Assembly: GCA_024403275.1 (NCBI GenBank) | Contig: JAKSSD010000002.1 | Span: 1-64,000, forward strand | DNA: 64,000 nt | Source of the DNA: Lachnospiraceae bacterium | GTDB lineage: Bacteria; Bacillota; Clostridia; Lachnospirales; Lachnospiraceae | Reading direction: 5' to 3' | Shown: positions 43,817 through 52,523 of the stretch, one piece after another | How positions within the stretch are numbered: position 1 is the first letter of the stretch | Layout: every line of letters begins with the position of its first letter | Position numbers and translations under genes: made by a program | The notes under the pieces: model-generated | What the model was told of the DNA's origin: nothing | What the model saw: only the letters and a program-made list of their open reading frames with translations | Databases searched by the model: none

Positions 43817-45388
43817 CTATTTGCTATATGTGAAATTCTTGAAGCTTACATAGCCTCCGTCTTTTCCATTTCCTGAAGCATACATACCGATACAGCAACC
43901 AACAAATCCTCCAGCAACCTCTGTAGAAAGATTTGATACTTCTGACTCTCCAAGAAGCTTATCTCCAGCAAGTCCCTTTGTGTTAAGACCTTCAACAACA
44001 ATTGAAAGCTTTACAATATTGTCCTTTGCAACATCCTTTACAGCTACGCTTCCTACCAGATTCTCTTCTCCATTCTGGCAAAGAATCATATTGCAGTTAT
44101 CATCAGTAACCTCAACACGAAGGTTGTAAAGGTTATTCTGCATTAGTACAATTCCGGCAGTTTCATTATTTCCAAGACTGCTTACATCAATCTCTGTAGT
44201 TGATGTAAAGAAATGATGCTGCTGTCTTATAGCTACATATGATGGTGAGGCAACAGCCTGAATACTTTCAGCCTGACACTTAAGCTTAAGTCCTTCTCCA
44301 TCAAGCTTGTACATATCTTCTGGATAATTTCTTAAGAATAAGAATTCATCTCCAAGCTCTTTCATTTCTGCAAAAACATAATTCTTGTCTGTTCCTGGAA
44401 TTGTAGTCTTGTTATTAGTTCTGCATGTGTAAGAATTCTTATCTGTAAGTGGATTCCACTCTGGTAAATCTATTTCGACTGTGTCTGTAAGCATACCAAC
44501 ACCTGGATTAACTACTGGCCATTCATCCTCCCAGATAAATTTAGCAAGGAATGTTTCACGTCCCATTGTAGTAAATCTGTTAAGTGGTCTTACTGCAAGC
44601 ATAGTCATAAACCACTCTCCATTAGGAGTCTTGATAATATCACCATGACCAACATATTTAATAGGATAATCCTTACCTAAATGTCTATGTGTAAGAATAG
44701 GATTCTTAGGATTATTCTCATATGGTCCATAGATATCCTTACTTCTGCATATCATTACTGAATGTTCTGGACCTGTTCCACCTTCAGCATGCATGATGTA
44801 ATAATAACCATTTTCCTTATAAATATGTGGACCTTCTGGCCAAATACATCCCTTCAATGCACCATTCCATACATTATGCTTCTCGCCAGCAAGTTTCCAA
44901 TTTACAAGATCCACTTCACTAATATAAATAAACCAGTCTCCGTTATATTTAACTCCATCTGGATTTGGATGAGTTCCGATATAGTAACATTTTCCATCCT
45001 CATCAAAGAATAATGAAGGGTCTATTCCATCAGCATCCTCAAGATAATGAGGCTCTGACCATGGTCCTTCAGGATTTGTTGCTGTTACTATAAAATTGCC
45101 CCCGTGAGTTACATTTGTACAAATAACATAGAATACTCCGTTATTATAACGAATTGTTGGTGCGAAAAGACCTTGTGAATGATCGGCTCCTTCAAGTGGA
45201 AGCTGTGAATTACGATCAAGAACATTTCCTATCTGCTCCCAGTGAGCAAGATCTTTACTGTGCATAACTGATAAACCAGGAAAATATGAAAAAGTTGAAT
45301 TACAAAGATAATAATCATCTCCTACTGCACATATAGAAGGGTCTGGATAAAAACCTGGCATAATTGGATTATTTGCTATAACGCTCAT
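43817..45388 (-). CDS. GH43 beta-xylosidase / alpha-L-arabinofuranosidase
   Basis: The 523-residue protein is an intracellular GH43 enzyme with a C-terminal beta-sandwich of the XynB type. The propeller carries D16 in GFYPDPS as general base, the aspartate in DGIDPSLFF as pKa modulator and the glutamate in IWPEGPHIY as general acid. No signal peptide is present, so it would cleave imported xylo- or arabino-oligosaccharides. It has its own transcription unit between two terminators, and an ATTGATCT direct repeat (45406-45413, 45416-45423) lies in its leader. Xylosidase versus arabinofuranosidase activity cannot be separated by eye. Confidence 0.9.
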   Translation of the reverse strand: MSVIANNPIMPGFYPDPSICAVGDDYYLCNSTFSYFPGLSVMHSKDLAHWEQIGNVLDRNSQLPLEGADHSQGLFAPTIRYNNGVFYVICTNVTHGGNFIVTATNPEGPWSEPHYLEDADGIDPSLFFDEDGKCYYIGTHPNPDGVKYNGDWFIYISEVDLVNWKLAGEKHNVWNGALKGCIWPEGPHIYKENGYYYIMHAEGGTGPEHSVMICRSKDIYGPYENNPKNPILTHRHLGKDYPIKYVGHGDIIKTPNGEWFMTMLAVRPLNRFTTMGRETFLAKFIWEDEWPVVNPGVGMLTDTVEIDLPEWNPLTDKNSYTCRTNNKTTIPGTDKNYVFAEMKELGDEFLFLRNYPEDMYKLDGEGLKLKCQAESIQAVASPSYVAIRQQHHFFTSTTEIDVSSLGNNETAGIVLMQNNLYNLRVEVTDDNCNMILCQNGEENLVGSVAVKDVAKDNIVKLSIVVEGLNTKGLAGDKLLGESEVSNLSTEVAGGFVGCCIGMYASGNGKDGGYVSFKNFTYSK

Positions 45389-45405
45389 AAAAATTCTCCT
45401 TTATC

Positions 45406-45423
45406 ATTGATCTAAATTGATCT
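45406..45423. repeat. Direct repeat ATTGATCT with 10-base period upstream of the GH43 gene
   Basis: Two exact copies at 45406-45413 and 45416-45423, one helical turn apart, lie 18 bases upstream of the start codon. They could be an operator, but they sit close to the ribosome binding site. Confidence 0.4.
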
Positions 45424-45475
45424 ACATATTTAAATTACCATATTTTTAGTATTAAAAATAGGGTTTAAATTATAG

Positions 45476-45539
45476 AAAAACCCCTTAAATATTATAGATT
45501 TTTCCTAAATTTAGGCTCATCTTAAATATTTAAGGGGTT
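45476..45539 (-). terminator. Terminator after the TIM-barrel/acyl-CoA synthetase gene
   Basis: AACCCCTTAAATATT and AATATTTAAGGGGTT form a perfect 15-bp stem around a 31-base loop, followed on the minus strand by TTTTTC. It lies 17 bases past the fusion gene's stop codon. Confidence 0.8.
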
Positions 45540-45555
45540 AATTTAATTATTTAAT

Positions 45556-48087
45556 TTATGCTGTCTCAATACTGTCAGCTTTCTTAAGATTATATTTCTC
45601 TACTGCTGCCTCTCTCATCTTGTATTTAAGAATCTTACCAGCAGCATTCATTGGGAATCCATCTACAATATCAACATATTTTGGAATCTTATGCTTAGCC
45701 ATATGATCACGAACATACTGTTTGATTTCTTCCTCTGTAATTGTTTCGCCTTCCTTTGGAACGATAGCTGCAAGAATTTCTTCTCCAAGTGCCTCATCTG
45801 GAACACCGATAACCTGAACATCCTTAACCTTATCGTATGTGTAAAGGAACTCTTCAATTTCCTTTGGATAGATATTTTCACCACCACGGATAATCATATC
45901 CTTAAGACGTCCTGTAATCTTATAGTTTCCTTCTGGAGTTCTAAGAGCAAGGTCTCCTGTATGAAGCCATCCATCTTTATCAATTGCCTGAGCAGTAGCT
46001 GTTGGCATTTTATAGTATCCCTTCATAATGTTATAACCACGAGCTACAAACTCGCCATTAACATTATCTGGAAGATCTTCTCCAGTTTCAGGATCAACAA
46101 TCTTACATTCAACACCTGGAAGAGGTCTACCAACTGTAGCTACTCTTACTTCCAATGGATCATCAGTAGTTGACATTGTACATCCTGGTGAAGACTCTGT
46201 CTGACCATAAACGATTGTGATTTCCTTCATGTTCATCTTCTCAACAACATCTTCCATAGTCTTTATAGGACATGGGCTACCAGCCATAATACCAGTACGC
46301 ATATGTGAGAAATCTGTTTTCTCAAAATCAGGATGCTCAAGCATTGCAATAAACATTGTTGGTACACCATGGAAAGCTGTAATCTTTTCCTGATTAATGC
46401 AGGCAAGAGCAGGCTTTGTTGAGAAATATGGAATAGGTGACAATGTAACACCATGTGTCATTGATGCAGTCATTGCAAGTACCATACCGAAGCAGTGGAA
46501 CATAGGAACCTGAATCATCATTCTGTCTGCTGTAGACAAATCCATTCTATCTCCGATATTTTTACCATTATTTACTACATTGTAATGTGTAAGCATAACT
46601 CCCTTAGGGAATCCTGTTGTACCTGATGTATACTGCATGTTACATACATCATGCTTATCAACAAGTGAAGAACGACGATATACTTCTTCGATTGGAACGC
46701 TCTTTGCAAGTTCCAAAGCACCTTCCCATGTTAAACAGCCTGGCTGCTTACTTGTAACATTAATAATATGACGAAGGAATGGAAGACGTTTGCAGTGAAG
46801 AGCCTTTCCTGGAACATTTGTCTGAAGTTCTGGACAAAGTTCAGCAATTATCTCTGCATAATTTGAATCTCTGTATCCATCAATCATAATAAGAGTATGA
46901 GTATCTGAGTTTCTTAAAAGGTATTCTGCTTCATGAATCTTATATGCAGTATTAACTGTTACTAAAACTGCACCAATTCTACAGCATGCCCAGAAAGAAA
47001 TATACCACTGTGGAAGGTTAGTTGCCCAAATAGCAACATGTGTTCCCTGCTTTACTCCAAGTGCAATAAGTGTTCTAGCGAACTCATCTACATCATCTCT
47101 GAATTCTGAATATGTTCTTGTATAATCAAGAGTTGTAAATCTAAAAGCATACTGATCAGGAAATTCTTCGCACATCTTATCAAGTACCTGTGGGAATGTC
47201 TTATCAATAATTGCTTCCTTAGGCCAAACATATTTACCTGTGCCTGCCTTATTACTATAAAGAGTTTTTCCTACTACTTTTGCTTCTCTTTCATACTGAG
47301 CCATGTAATTTACAAAATGTGGAAATACGATTCCAGGATCTGATAATTCTTCAAGCCATGAAGGAATCCACTCATATGAAATATATTTATCATAATTAAT
47401 AGAACGAAGAGCTCCCATTAAATCATCAATTGGAAGAGTTCCTTCACCCATTAATCTATATTCATTCTTGCCATCAACAACTTCTGAATCTTTGATGTGT
47501 ACATGAAGAACATATGCACCAAGGTTCTGAATTGACTGTTCAGGAGTTTCATTTCCATATCTAACTGTATGATGAATATCCCAAACTGCTGCTACATTAT
47601 CCCTGGCAAATACATTAAGAACAGTTCTAAGTCTTTCAGTATTTGTGTAAGGTCCAACTGTTTCAAGAAGAAGAGAAACACCATTTTCATCAGCCTCTTT
47701 ATATGTTGCTTTAATACATTCAATAACTGGTTCATCAGAAACATCTGTATCTTCATTGCTTTTTCCAGCACGAAGTCTGATTGCTGGACACTTTAAAATC
47801 TTAGCAATTCTGATATATTCTCTGATTTCTGCAATGTTTTCTTCAATCTTATCTTTATCTGCTACATCACAAGTAGAATCAAGGGCTGAAATCTCAAGGC
47901 CCATTTGAGCTAACTTTCTTGCTGTTTCTACTATATTTTCATTATTAAATGGTCTGTTTTTACCTGAGAAAATCTCTCTCTTAATATCATGAATTTCAAT
48001 ACCTGAGAACTGTAAGTCTTTTGCTGTTACGTAAAAATCTGCCCAGTCAAATTCATTCCATCCGTTTGTACTAAATGAAAGTTTCAT
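45556..48087 (-). CDS. Fusion: xylose-isomerase-like TIM barrel plus AMP-dependent acyl-CoA synthetase
   Basis: The 843-residue protein joins two enzymes in one frame. Residues 1-265 are a sugar-phosphate isomerase/epimerase-type barrel with candidate metal ligands E142 (LLET), D170 (VWDIHH), H197 (HVHIKD) and E239 (SYEW). Residues 290-835 are an ANL-family synthetase with the P-loop YTSGTTGFPKG (486-496), YGQTE (627-631), HTGD (709-712), GRLKDMIIRGGENIYP (726-741) and catalytic K818. It would activate an organic or fatty acid as AMP, then CoA ester. The gene is 21 bases after the T-box-controlled LeuA-like gene. The substrates are unknown. Confidence 0.85.
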   Translation of the reverse strand: MKLSFSTNGWNEFDWADFYVTAKDLQFSGIEIHDIKREIFSGKNRPFNNENIVETARKLAQMGLEISALDSTCDVADKDKIEENIAEIREYIRIAKILKCPAIRLRAGKSNEDTDVSDEPVIECIKATYKEADENGVSLLLETVGPYTNTERLRTVLNVFARDNVAAVWDIHHTVRYGNETPEQSIQNLGAYVLHVHIKDSEVVDGKNEYRLMGEGTLPIDDLMGALRSINYDKYISYEWIPSWLEELSDPGIVFPHFVNYMAQYEREAKVVGKTLYSNKAGTGKYVWPKEAIIDKTFPQVLDKMCEEFPDQYAFRFTTLDYTRTYSEFRDDVDEFARTLIALGVKQGTHVAIWATNLPQWYISFWACCRIGAVLVTVNTAYKIHEAEYLLRNSDTHTLIMIDGYRDSNYAEIIAELCPELQTNVPGKALHCKRLPFLRHIINVTSKQPGCLTWEGALELAKSVPIEEVYRRSSLVDKHDVCNMQYTSGTTGFPKGVMLTHYNVVNNGKNIGDRMDLSTADRMMIQVPMFHCFGMVLAMTASMTHGVTLSPIPYFSTKPALACINQEKITAFHGVPTMFIAMLEHPDFEKTDFSHMRTGIMAGSPCPIKTMEDVVEKMNMKEITIVYGQTESSPGCTMSTTDDPLEVRVATVGRPLPGVECKIVDPETGEDLPDNVNGEFVARGYNIMKGYYKMPTATAQAIDKDGWLHTGDLALRTPEGNYKITGRLKDMIIRGGENIYPKEIEEFLYTYDKVKDVQVIGVPDEALGEEILAAIVPKEGETITEEEIKQYVRDHMAKHKIPKYVDIVDGFPMNAAGKILKYKMREAAVEKYNLKKADSIETA

Positions 48088-48108
48088 TTTATTCTCCTTT
48101 AACCATGA

Positions 48109-49524
48109 TTAATTAGCTTCTTTTTCATCATAAACAATTTTGTTAATTGCGCTGATATATGCTCTGATACTTGCACCAATAATATCTGTAGAAATACCAC
48201 TTCCTGAATATAACTTACCATTTGAGCGAAGCTTAACAAGTGCATTTCCTACTGCCTCACTACCCTCAGTAACTGACTGAATCTGGAAATCATCAAGTTC
48301 ATAATGATGTCCAACTACCATTTCTACTGCAAGGAAGGCTGCTGCAATAGGACCATCTCCTGTGCTTAATCCTTTTAATGCATTTCCTTCTTTTTCAAGA
48401 GTGACACATGCTGTTGGAGTAATAATGTTTCCGCTGTTAATAACGAAATCTACAAGCTGATATGTAGATGGAACCTGAAGTGCCGCAGTTGCAATAATTG
48501 CCTCCATTTCCTTAGTTCCAATTTTCTTCTTTTCAGAAACACGCTTAAATTCTTTGTATACTTTAGCGTTATCATCATCAGATAATTCATAACCAAGTTT
48601 CTTAATAACCTTAATTACTTTTGAAATATCTGCTGTTTCGTCAAGATTGATTTCTTCTGGCTTTTCAGCTTCTTCATTCTCAAATGAAACCTTAACGCCT
48701 TGTTGCTCACCTTCAATCCATGTCATCTGACGAAGGATTTTATTGAATTCTGAACGAGAAACATCTATTTCTGCTTCTACTGATTCACCTTTTTCTGATA
48801 AAAGATTTACAAAATGTCCAATCTTTGGAGCTGATTTACCAACAAGTGTTGTTTTTATCTGAGTTGCTCCAGCTTTAATAGCTGCTATTGAATTAGCATT
48901 AGCCATTCTGATTTCATCAGAACATGTTACTGAAATAGTTACATTCTCTAATGCTGGAACTTTCTCTTTCATGTCTGCTATAAACTGGCCCATTTCTTCT
49001 GGAAGCATAACACCTGCTGTATCACAATAATCGATAACATTAGCACCTGCTTCAATTGCTGCTTTTGTAACTTCTGCTACAAAATCAATTTCACTTCTTG
49101 AAGCATCTAAACAAGAAAATTCAACATCATTACAAAGAGATTTAGCATAAGCTACCATTTCTGGAACCTTAACTATTACATTCTTCGCTTTCTCACCAAG
49201 TATATATTCCATTTGAACTGATGAAGTTGGAATACATATACGAAGTCTTGGATAAATAGCTGCTTTTACAGAATTAAAAGCTGCGTCTATTTCCTCTTTA
49301 TTTAAACCACATGCTACTGAAACAATGCTTTTCTTGGACATTGAAGCAATAGATTTAACTAGTAAAGAATCAGTTTGTTCCAAAGCTTTTGGCATTTCAA
49401 TAACATTAACTGCAAGTTTTTCTAATCTTTTAGCAATTTCTGTTTTTTCTTTGAAATTCATTGAATAGTTTCTGTTTGTTGAACTTTCTACAATTGTCAT
49501 GTCTGCAATGTTGATTTTTTTCAT
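48109..49524 (-). CDS. LeuA-like protein with degenerate active site and intact regulatory domain
   Basis: The 471-residue protein has a DRE-TIM barrel (1-275) and a C-terminal LeuA allosteric/dimer domain (about 355-465). The metal Asp of D-T-T-L-R-D-G is kept as D8, but the catalytic Arg is V12, and the metal motif V-H-C-H-N-D reads V-T-C-S-D-E (199-204), so both histidines are lost. DTAGVMLPEE is retained. It is probably not a normal isopropylmalate synthase; it may be a leucine-responsive pseudoenzyme or have a new reaction. The ATG at 49522-49524 follows AAGGAG, and a T-box leader controls it. Confidence 0.75.
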   Translation of the reverse strand: MKKINIADMTIVESSTNRNYSMNFKEKTEIAKRLEKLAVNVIEMPKALEQTDSLLVKSIASMSKKSIVSVACGLNKEEIDAAFNSVKAAIYPRLRICIPTSSVQMEYILGEKAKNVIVKVPEMVAYAKSLCNDVEFSCLDASRSEIDFVAEVTKAAIEAGANVIDYCDTAGVMLPEEMGQFIADMKEKVPALENVTISVTCSDEIRMANANSIAAIKAGATQIKTTLVGKSAPKIGHFVNLLSEKGESVEAEIDVSRSEFNKILRQMTWIEGEQQGVKVSFENEEAEKPEEINLDETADISKVIKVIKKLGYELSDDDNAKVYKEFKRVSEKKKIGTKEMEAIIATAALQVPSTYQLVDFVINSGNIITPTACVTLEKEGNALKGLSTGDGPIAAAFLAVEMVVGHHYELDDFQIQSVTEGSEAVGNALVKLRSNGKLYSGSGISTDIIGASIRAYISAINKIVYDEKEAN

Positions 49525-49555
49525 TACTGTCCTTCTCTCCTTATTTTTTTGAATT

Positions 49556-49838
49556 AAAAAATCCCTGAAATCCAATTTAGGATTTCAGGGACGAAATATA
49601 CATTGTATTCCGCGGTACCACCCACATTACTGTCAAAACAGTCTCTCAGTAAGATACTATCATATCTTTAGTCATGATAACGGGACTCGCCGGAACTCCT
49701 TACTTTCAATTACATTTTTCAAGAGTTCTGCTCCGGAGTGAGACTGCATTTCGTTCTTCCGTACTGGTTCACAGCAACCACCAGCTCTCTGAAACTTTCA
49801 AACGATGCATAATTCCTTCAACGCATTTTTCGTATTTG
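49556..49838 (-). promoter_or_regulatory. T-box riboswitch leader (probable leucine specifier CUC)
   Basis: The minus strand has the T-box core GGGTGGTACCGCGG (49610-49623), a Stem I apical region AGAGAGCTGGTGGTTGCTG (49772-49790), and the Stem I 3' segment GTCTCACTCCGGAGC. The triplet CUC (49740-49742), followed by A, is the likely specifier codon for leucine. A perfect 11-bp terminator stem CCCTGAAATCC/GGATTTCAGGG plus six T residues (49556-49590) ends it. Uncharged tRNA should stabilise the antiterminator and allow expression of the LeuA-like and fusion genes. The specifier choice is an inference; UCA (Ser) is a less likely frame. Confidence 0.88.
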
Positions 49839-49844
49839 AAAACT

Positions 49845-49873
49845 ATCTTATATTTTTTTTTATTATTTGTCAA
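49845..49873 (-). promoter_or_regulatory. Promoter of the T-box transcription unit
   Basis: The minus strand has TTGACA (49868-49873), a 17-base spacer and TAAGAT (49845-49850), placing the start a few bases before the T-box Stem I. It lies just past the miaA stop codon. Confidence 0.6.
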
Positions 49874-49884
49874 TAAAAATTTTA

Positions 49885-50778
49885 CTATTTATTATAAAAC
49901 TCTTCTATTAGTATTGATGCTTCATTAAATGGATCTTTTGTCATATCAATCCAATGAATATCGCTTCTTTTTCTAAACCAGGTCATCTGTTCCTTAGCTA
50001 AATGTCTTATTTCCATAAATAACTTATTATAAAAAGCATCAAAATCTTTAAACTCGCCTCTTAAATACATAAGTATATATCTGTATTCAAGTCCAAGCCT
50101 GAAAAGAAAATCATCGCTGGCACCATTTTTTCTTAAATTTTCTACTTCCTCTATCATTCCCTGGTCAAGTCTTCTATCAAGTCTTTCTCTGATTCTTTCA
50201 TATAGTACTTCTCTTGGCCAGGTTACACCTATGACAAGAGTATCATATTTAGGTGTTGATGGATTTTCATTATATTTTCCAGTTAAAACCTTCTCTGCAG
50301 CACGCTCAAGTCTTCTTTTATTATTTAAATCAAGTTTTTCTAATGCCAGTGGATTTGTTCCTTTTATAATCTCAATAAGCTCATCTATTGTTTTTTCTTC
50401 AACTTCTTTTCTTATTGCAAAATCAGGCTCTGCATCATTTAAATTATAACCATCTACTATCGAATTAACATATAAGCCAGTTCCACCTACTACAAAAGCT
50501 TTCTTTCCTCTTGAGTGAATGTCATCAATAGCTTCATAAGCCATCTTTTGATAATGTGACAAAGAAAAGAAATCATTAGGATTAACAACATCAATAAGAT
50601 AATGTGGTATTCCCTTCATTTCTTCAGGTGTTACTTTTCCTGAACCTAAATCTAATCCTGTAAAAACCTGTCTAGAATCAGCAGATACTATTTCAGCATC
50701 ATATTTACCTGCTAATTCTATTCCTAAACCACTTTTTCCAGATGCATTTGTTCCAGCTATAACTACAAGTTTATTCAC
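49885..50778 (-). CDS. miaA: tRNA dimethylallyltransferase
   Basis: The 297-residue enzyme adds a dimethylallyl group to A37 of tRNAs reading UNN codons. It has the P-loop GTNASGKS (9-16), VSADSRQVFTGLDLGSGK, the IPHYLIDV motif, the FVVGGTGLYVNSI segment and a C-terminal RHLAKEQMTWFR tRNA-binding motif. The length is typical. It follows the CrtI-like gene by 19 bases and precedes the T-box unit. Its close neighbourhood to mutS-family genes, usual in other Firmicutes, is absent. Confidence 0.95.
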   Translation of the reverse strand: MNKLVVIAGTNASGKSGLGIELAGKYDAEIVSADSRQVFTGLDLGSGKVTPEEMKGIPHYLIDVVNPNDFFSLSHYQKMAYEAIDDIHSRGKKAFVVGGTGLYVNSIVDGYNLNDAEPDFAIRKEVEEKTIDELIEIIKGTNPLALEKLDLNNKRRLERAAEKVLTGKYNENPSTPKYDTLVIGVTWPREVLYERIRERLDRRLDQGMIEEVENLRKNGASDDFLFRLGLEYRYILMYLRGEFKDFDAFYNKLFMEIRHLAKEQMTWFRKRSDIHWIDMTKDPFNEASILIEEFYNK

Positions 50779-50797
50779 CAGACTTACTCCCCTAATA

Positions 50798-52414
50798 CTA
50801 ATTACTCTTACTGTTCTTCATATTCTCCATTACTGGATCAATAATTTTACTTTGAATATTACCAATAAATGGAAGTACTATTTTGGATTTTTCCACTTCG
50901 TCAATCATATTAATGGCAATTTTTCCTGTGTGTGCAGCCATTGGAAGTCCACCTGGATATCTTAACCAGTGGCTGGCAAGAAATACATTATCTACCCCTT
51001 TTACTTCTGATGGAATAGATGATTTTCTACTAATGGCAGTAGTTATGAATCTCATAAAAGCACCATTAGTATCATTATTTCTTCTTGCATATGTATAAGG
51101 TGTCCATGTATCAAGTACCTTTATTTTTCCTTCATACTGTGGAAACTTATTTATAATCTCATTTAAAACTGCATTAGCTATATTTAATTTAGCCTGCTTA
51201 TATCTATCTCTATCAGATTTATATAACTTCTTCCAGAATTTAAAATCTTTTTCATACTGCATAAACATACACTGAATAACGGTTTTTCCTTCTGGTGCTA
51301 TATAATCACCATAGCATCTATAATTTTTAACCATTATTCTGTCATATCTTTGCATAGCTACCTCAATTGGGTTACATGTGAATCCAAGTGTATCCTCAAC
51401 CTCTTCAAATAGACCATCAACTGAAAATGCCATCTGAAAAGCGCTATACATTGGAAATTCTTTATCATTTCTAAAGATTTTTCTAATAATTTTTGGTGTA
51501 TGCTTATTTCTTCTTATAAGTTTAGAGAAAACATATTTGATATCACATGCAAAAATAATATAATCTGCTTCAACAACTTCACCATTTTCAAAAATAATAA
51601 ATTCTGCATGCTTTGTTTTGATTTTTGCTTTTTTCTCTATCTTAGGAATTCTCTTTTTCTTAATAATTACCTGTTTTGCAGGCATATTTGTCTCAATTCT
51701 TCCACCTTCTTCAAGATAGGTTTTGACCAGACTATCAGCAATTTGAATTGATCCACCTTCGATAATGTCAGCATTTCCACTTATATAGAAACCATAAGTA
51801 ATAATGAGCCAGTAAGATTCATATTCTTTTGCACAAAAATCAAGAATCAGATTTCTAATTGCTTCTGATTTGAATTTTTTTGCCCACTGCTCATTATTAA
51901 GACCCATATATAAAACTGAACGTCTGGCAAAATCAAAATTTGATAAAACTTTTTCTGTTTCCGTAACAGTTTTAGGAATTCTCTGAATGTGGGATAAATT
52001 ACCTATAACATCTGAAGCTACTTTAACACAGTCTATAAACAGATTAATTTCTGTTTCATCCTCAGGAGAAATACTAAGCATCTCTGCTCTTGTTCTTTCT
52101 GGATCTCTCCAAAGTGTAATTCTAATTCCATTTGTTTCTGATGAAGAAAAATAAGGTCTTTGCAAAATATGAGTGTCTTCATTTATAACACCAAGTTCAA
52201 CCCATTGCTTATACTGACCTGATTCTCCGTTTGTACCAGTTAGCCAGTGAAGGCAGTTATCTATTGCATAACCATTTCTGTACCATCCACTGCAGCTTCC
52301 GCCCATTACTGTATTTTTTTCATATATAGTTGTCTCATATCCTGCGCGCTGGCCATAAATTCCTGCACTTAATCCTGCTACGCCACCGCCAATAATAGCA
52401 ATACTCTTTTTCAT
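50798..52414 (-). CDS. CrtI/phytoene-desaturase-like FAD-dependent oxidoreductase
   Basis: The 538-residue protein begins with an FAD-binding Rossmann motif (IAIIGGGVAGLSAGIYG), followed by the E-K-N-x-x-x-G-G-S-C-S-G loop of carotenoid desaturases and isomerases, and ends with HWLRYPGGLPMAAHTGK, the C-terminal flavin-contact region. No carotenoid biosynthesis genes are nearby and the organism type is not expected to make carotenoids, so another isoprenoid or lipid substrate is likely. It sits between miaA and the antiporter gene in the same direction. Confidence 0.78.
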   Translation of the reverse strand: MKKSIAIIGGGVAGLSAGIYGQRAGYETTIYEKNTVMGGSCSGWYRNGYAIDNCLHWLTGTNGESGQYKQWVELGVINEDTHILQRPYFSSSETNGIRITLWRDPERTRAEMLSISPEDETEINLFIDCVKVASDVIGNLSHIQRIPKTVTETEKVLSNFDFARRSVLYMGLNNEQWAKKFKSEAIRNLILDFCAKEYESYWLIITYGFYISGNADIIEGGSIQIADSLVKTYLEEGGRIETNMPAKQVIIKKKRIPKIEKKAKIKTKHAEFIIFENGEVVEADYIIFACDIKYVFSKLIRRNKHTPKIIRKIFRNDKEFPMYSAFQMAFSVDGLFEEVEDTLGFTCNPIEVAMQRYDRIMVKNYRCYGDYIAPEGKTVIQCMFMQYEKDFKFWKKLYKSDRDRYKQAKLNIANAVLNEIINKFPQYEGKIKVLDTWTPYTYARRNNDTNGAFMRFITTAISRKSSIPSEVKGVDNVFLASHWLRYPGGLPMAAHTGKIAINMIDEVEKSKIVLPFIGNIQSKIIDPVMENMKNSKSN

Positions 52415-52493
52415 CTAATTCACCATTTTTCAAATTATCAACTATCATTTTATCCGATAAATATATCTCATACAATAGTATTTTTTTGCAATA

Positions 52494-52520
52494 AAAAACA
52501 CGGTAAAAAACCGTGTTTTT
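52494..52520 (-). terminator. Terminator after the antiporter gene
   Basis: AAAAACACGG pairs with CCGTGTTTTT across a TAAAAAA loop; the A/T tracts make it usable in both directions. Confidence 0.85.
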
Positions 52521-52523
52521 CTT

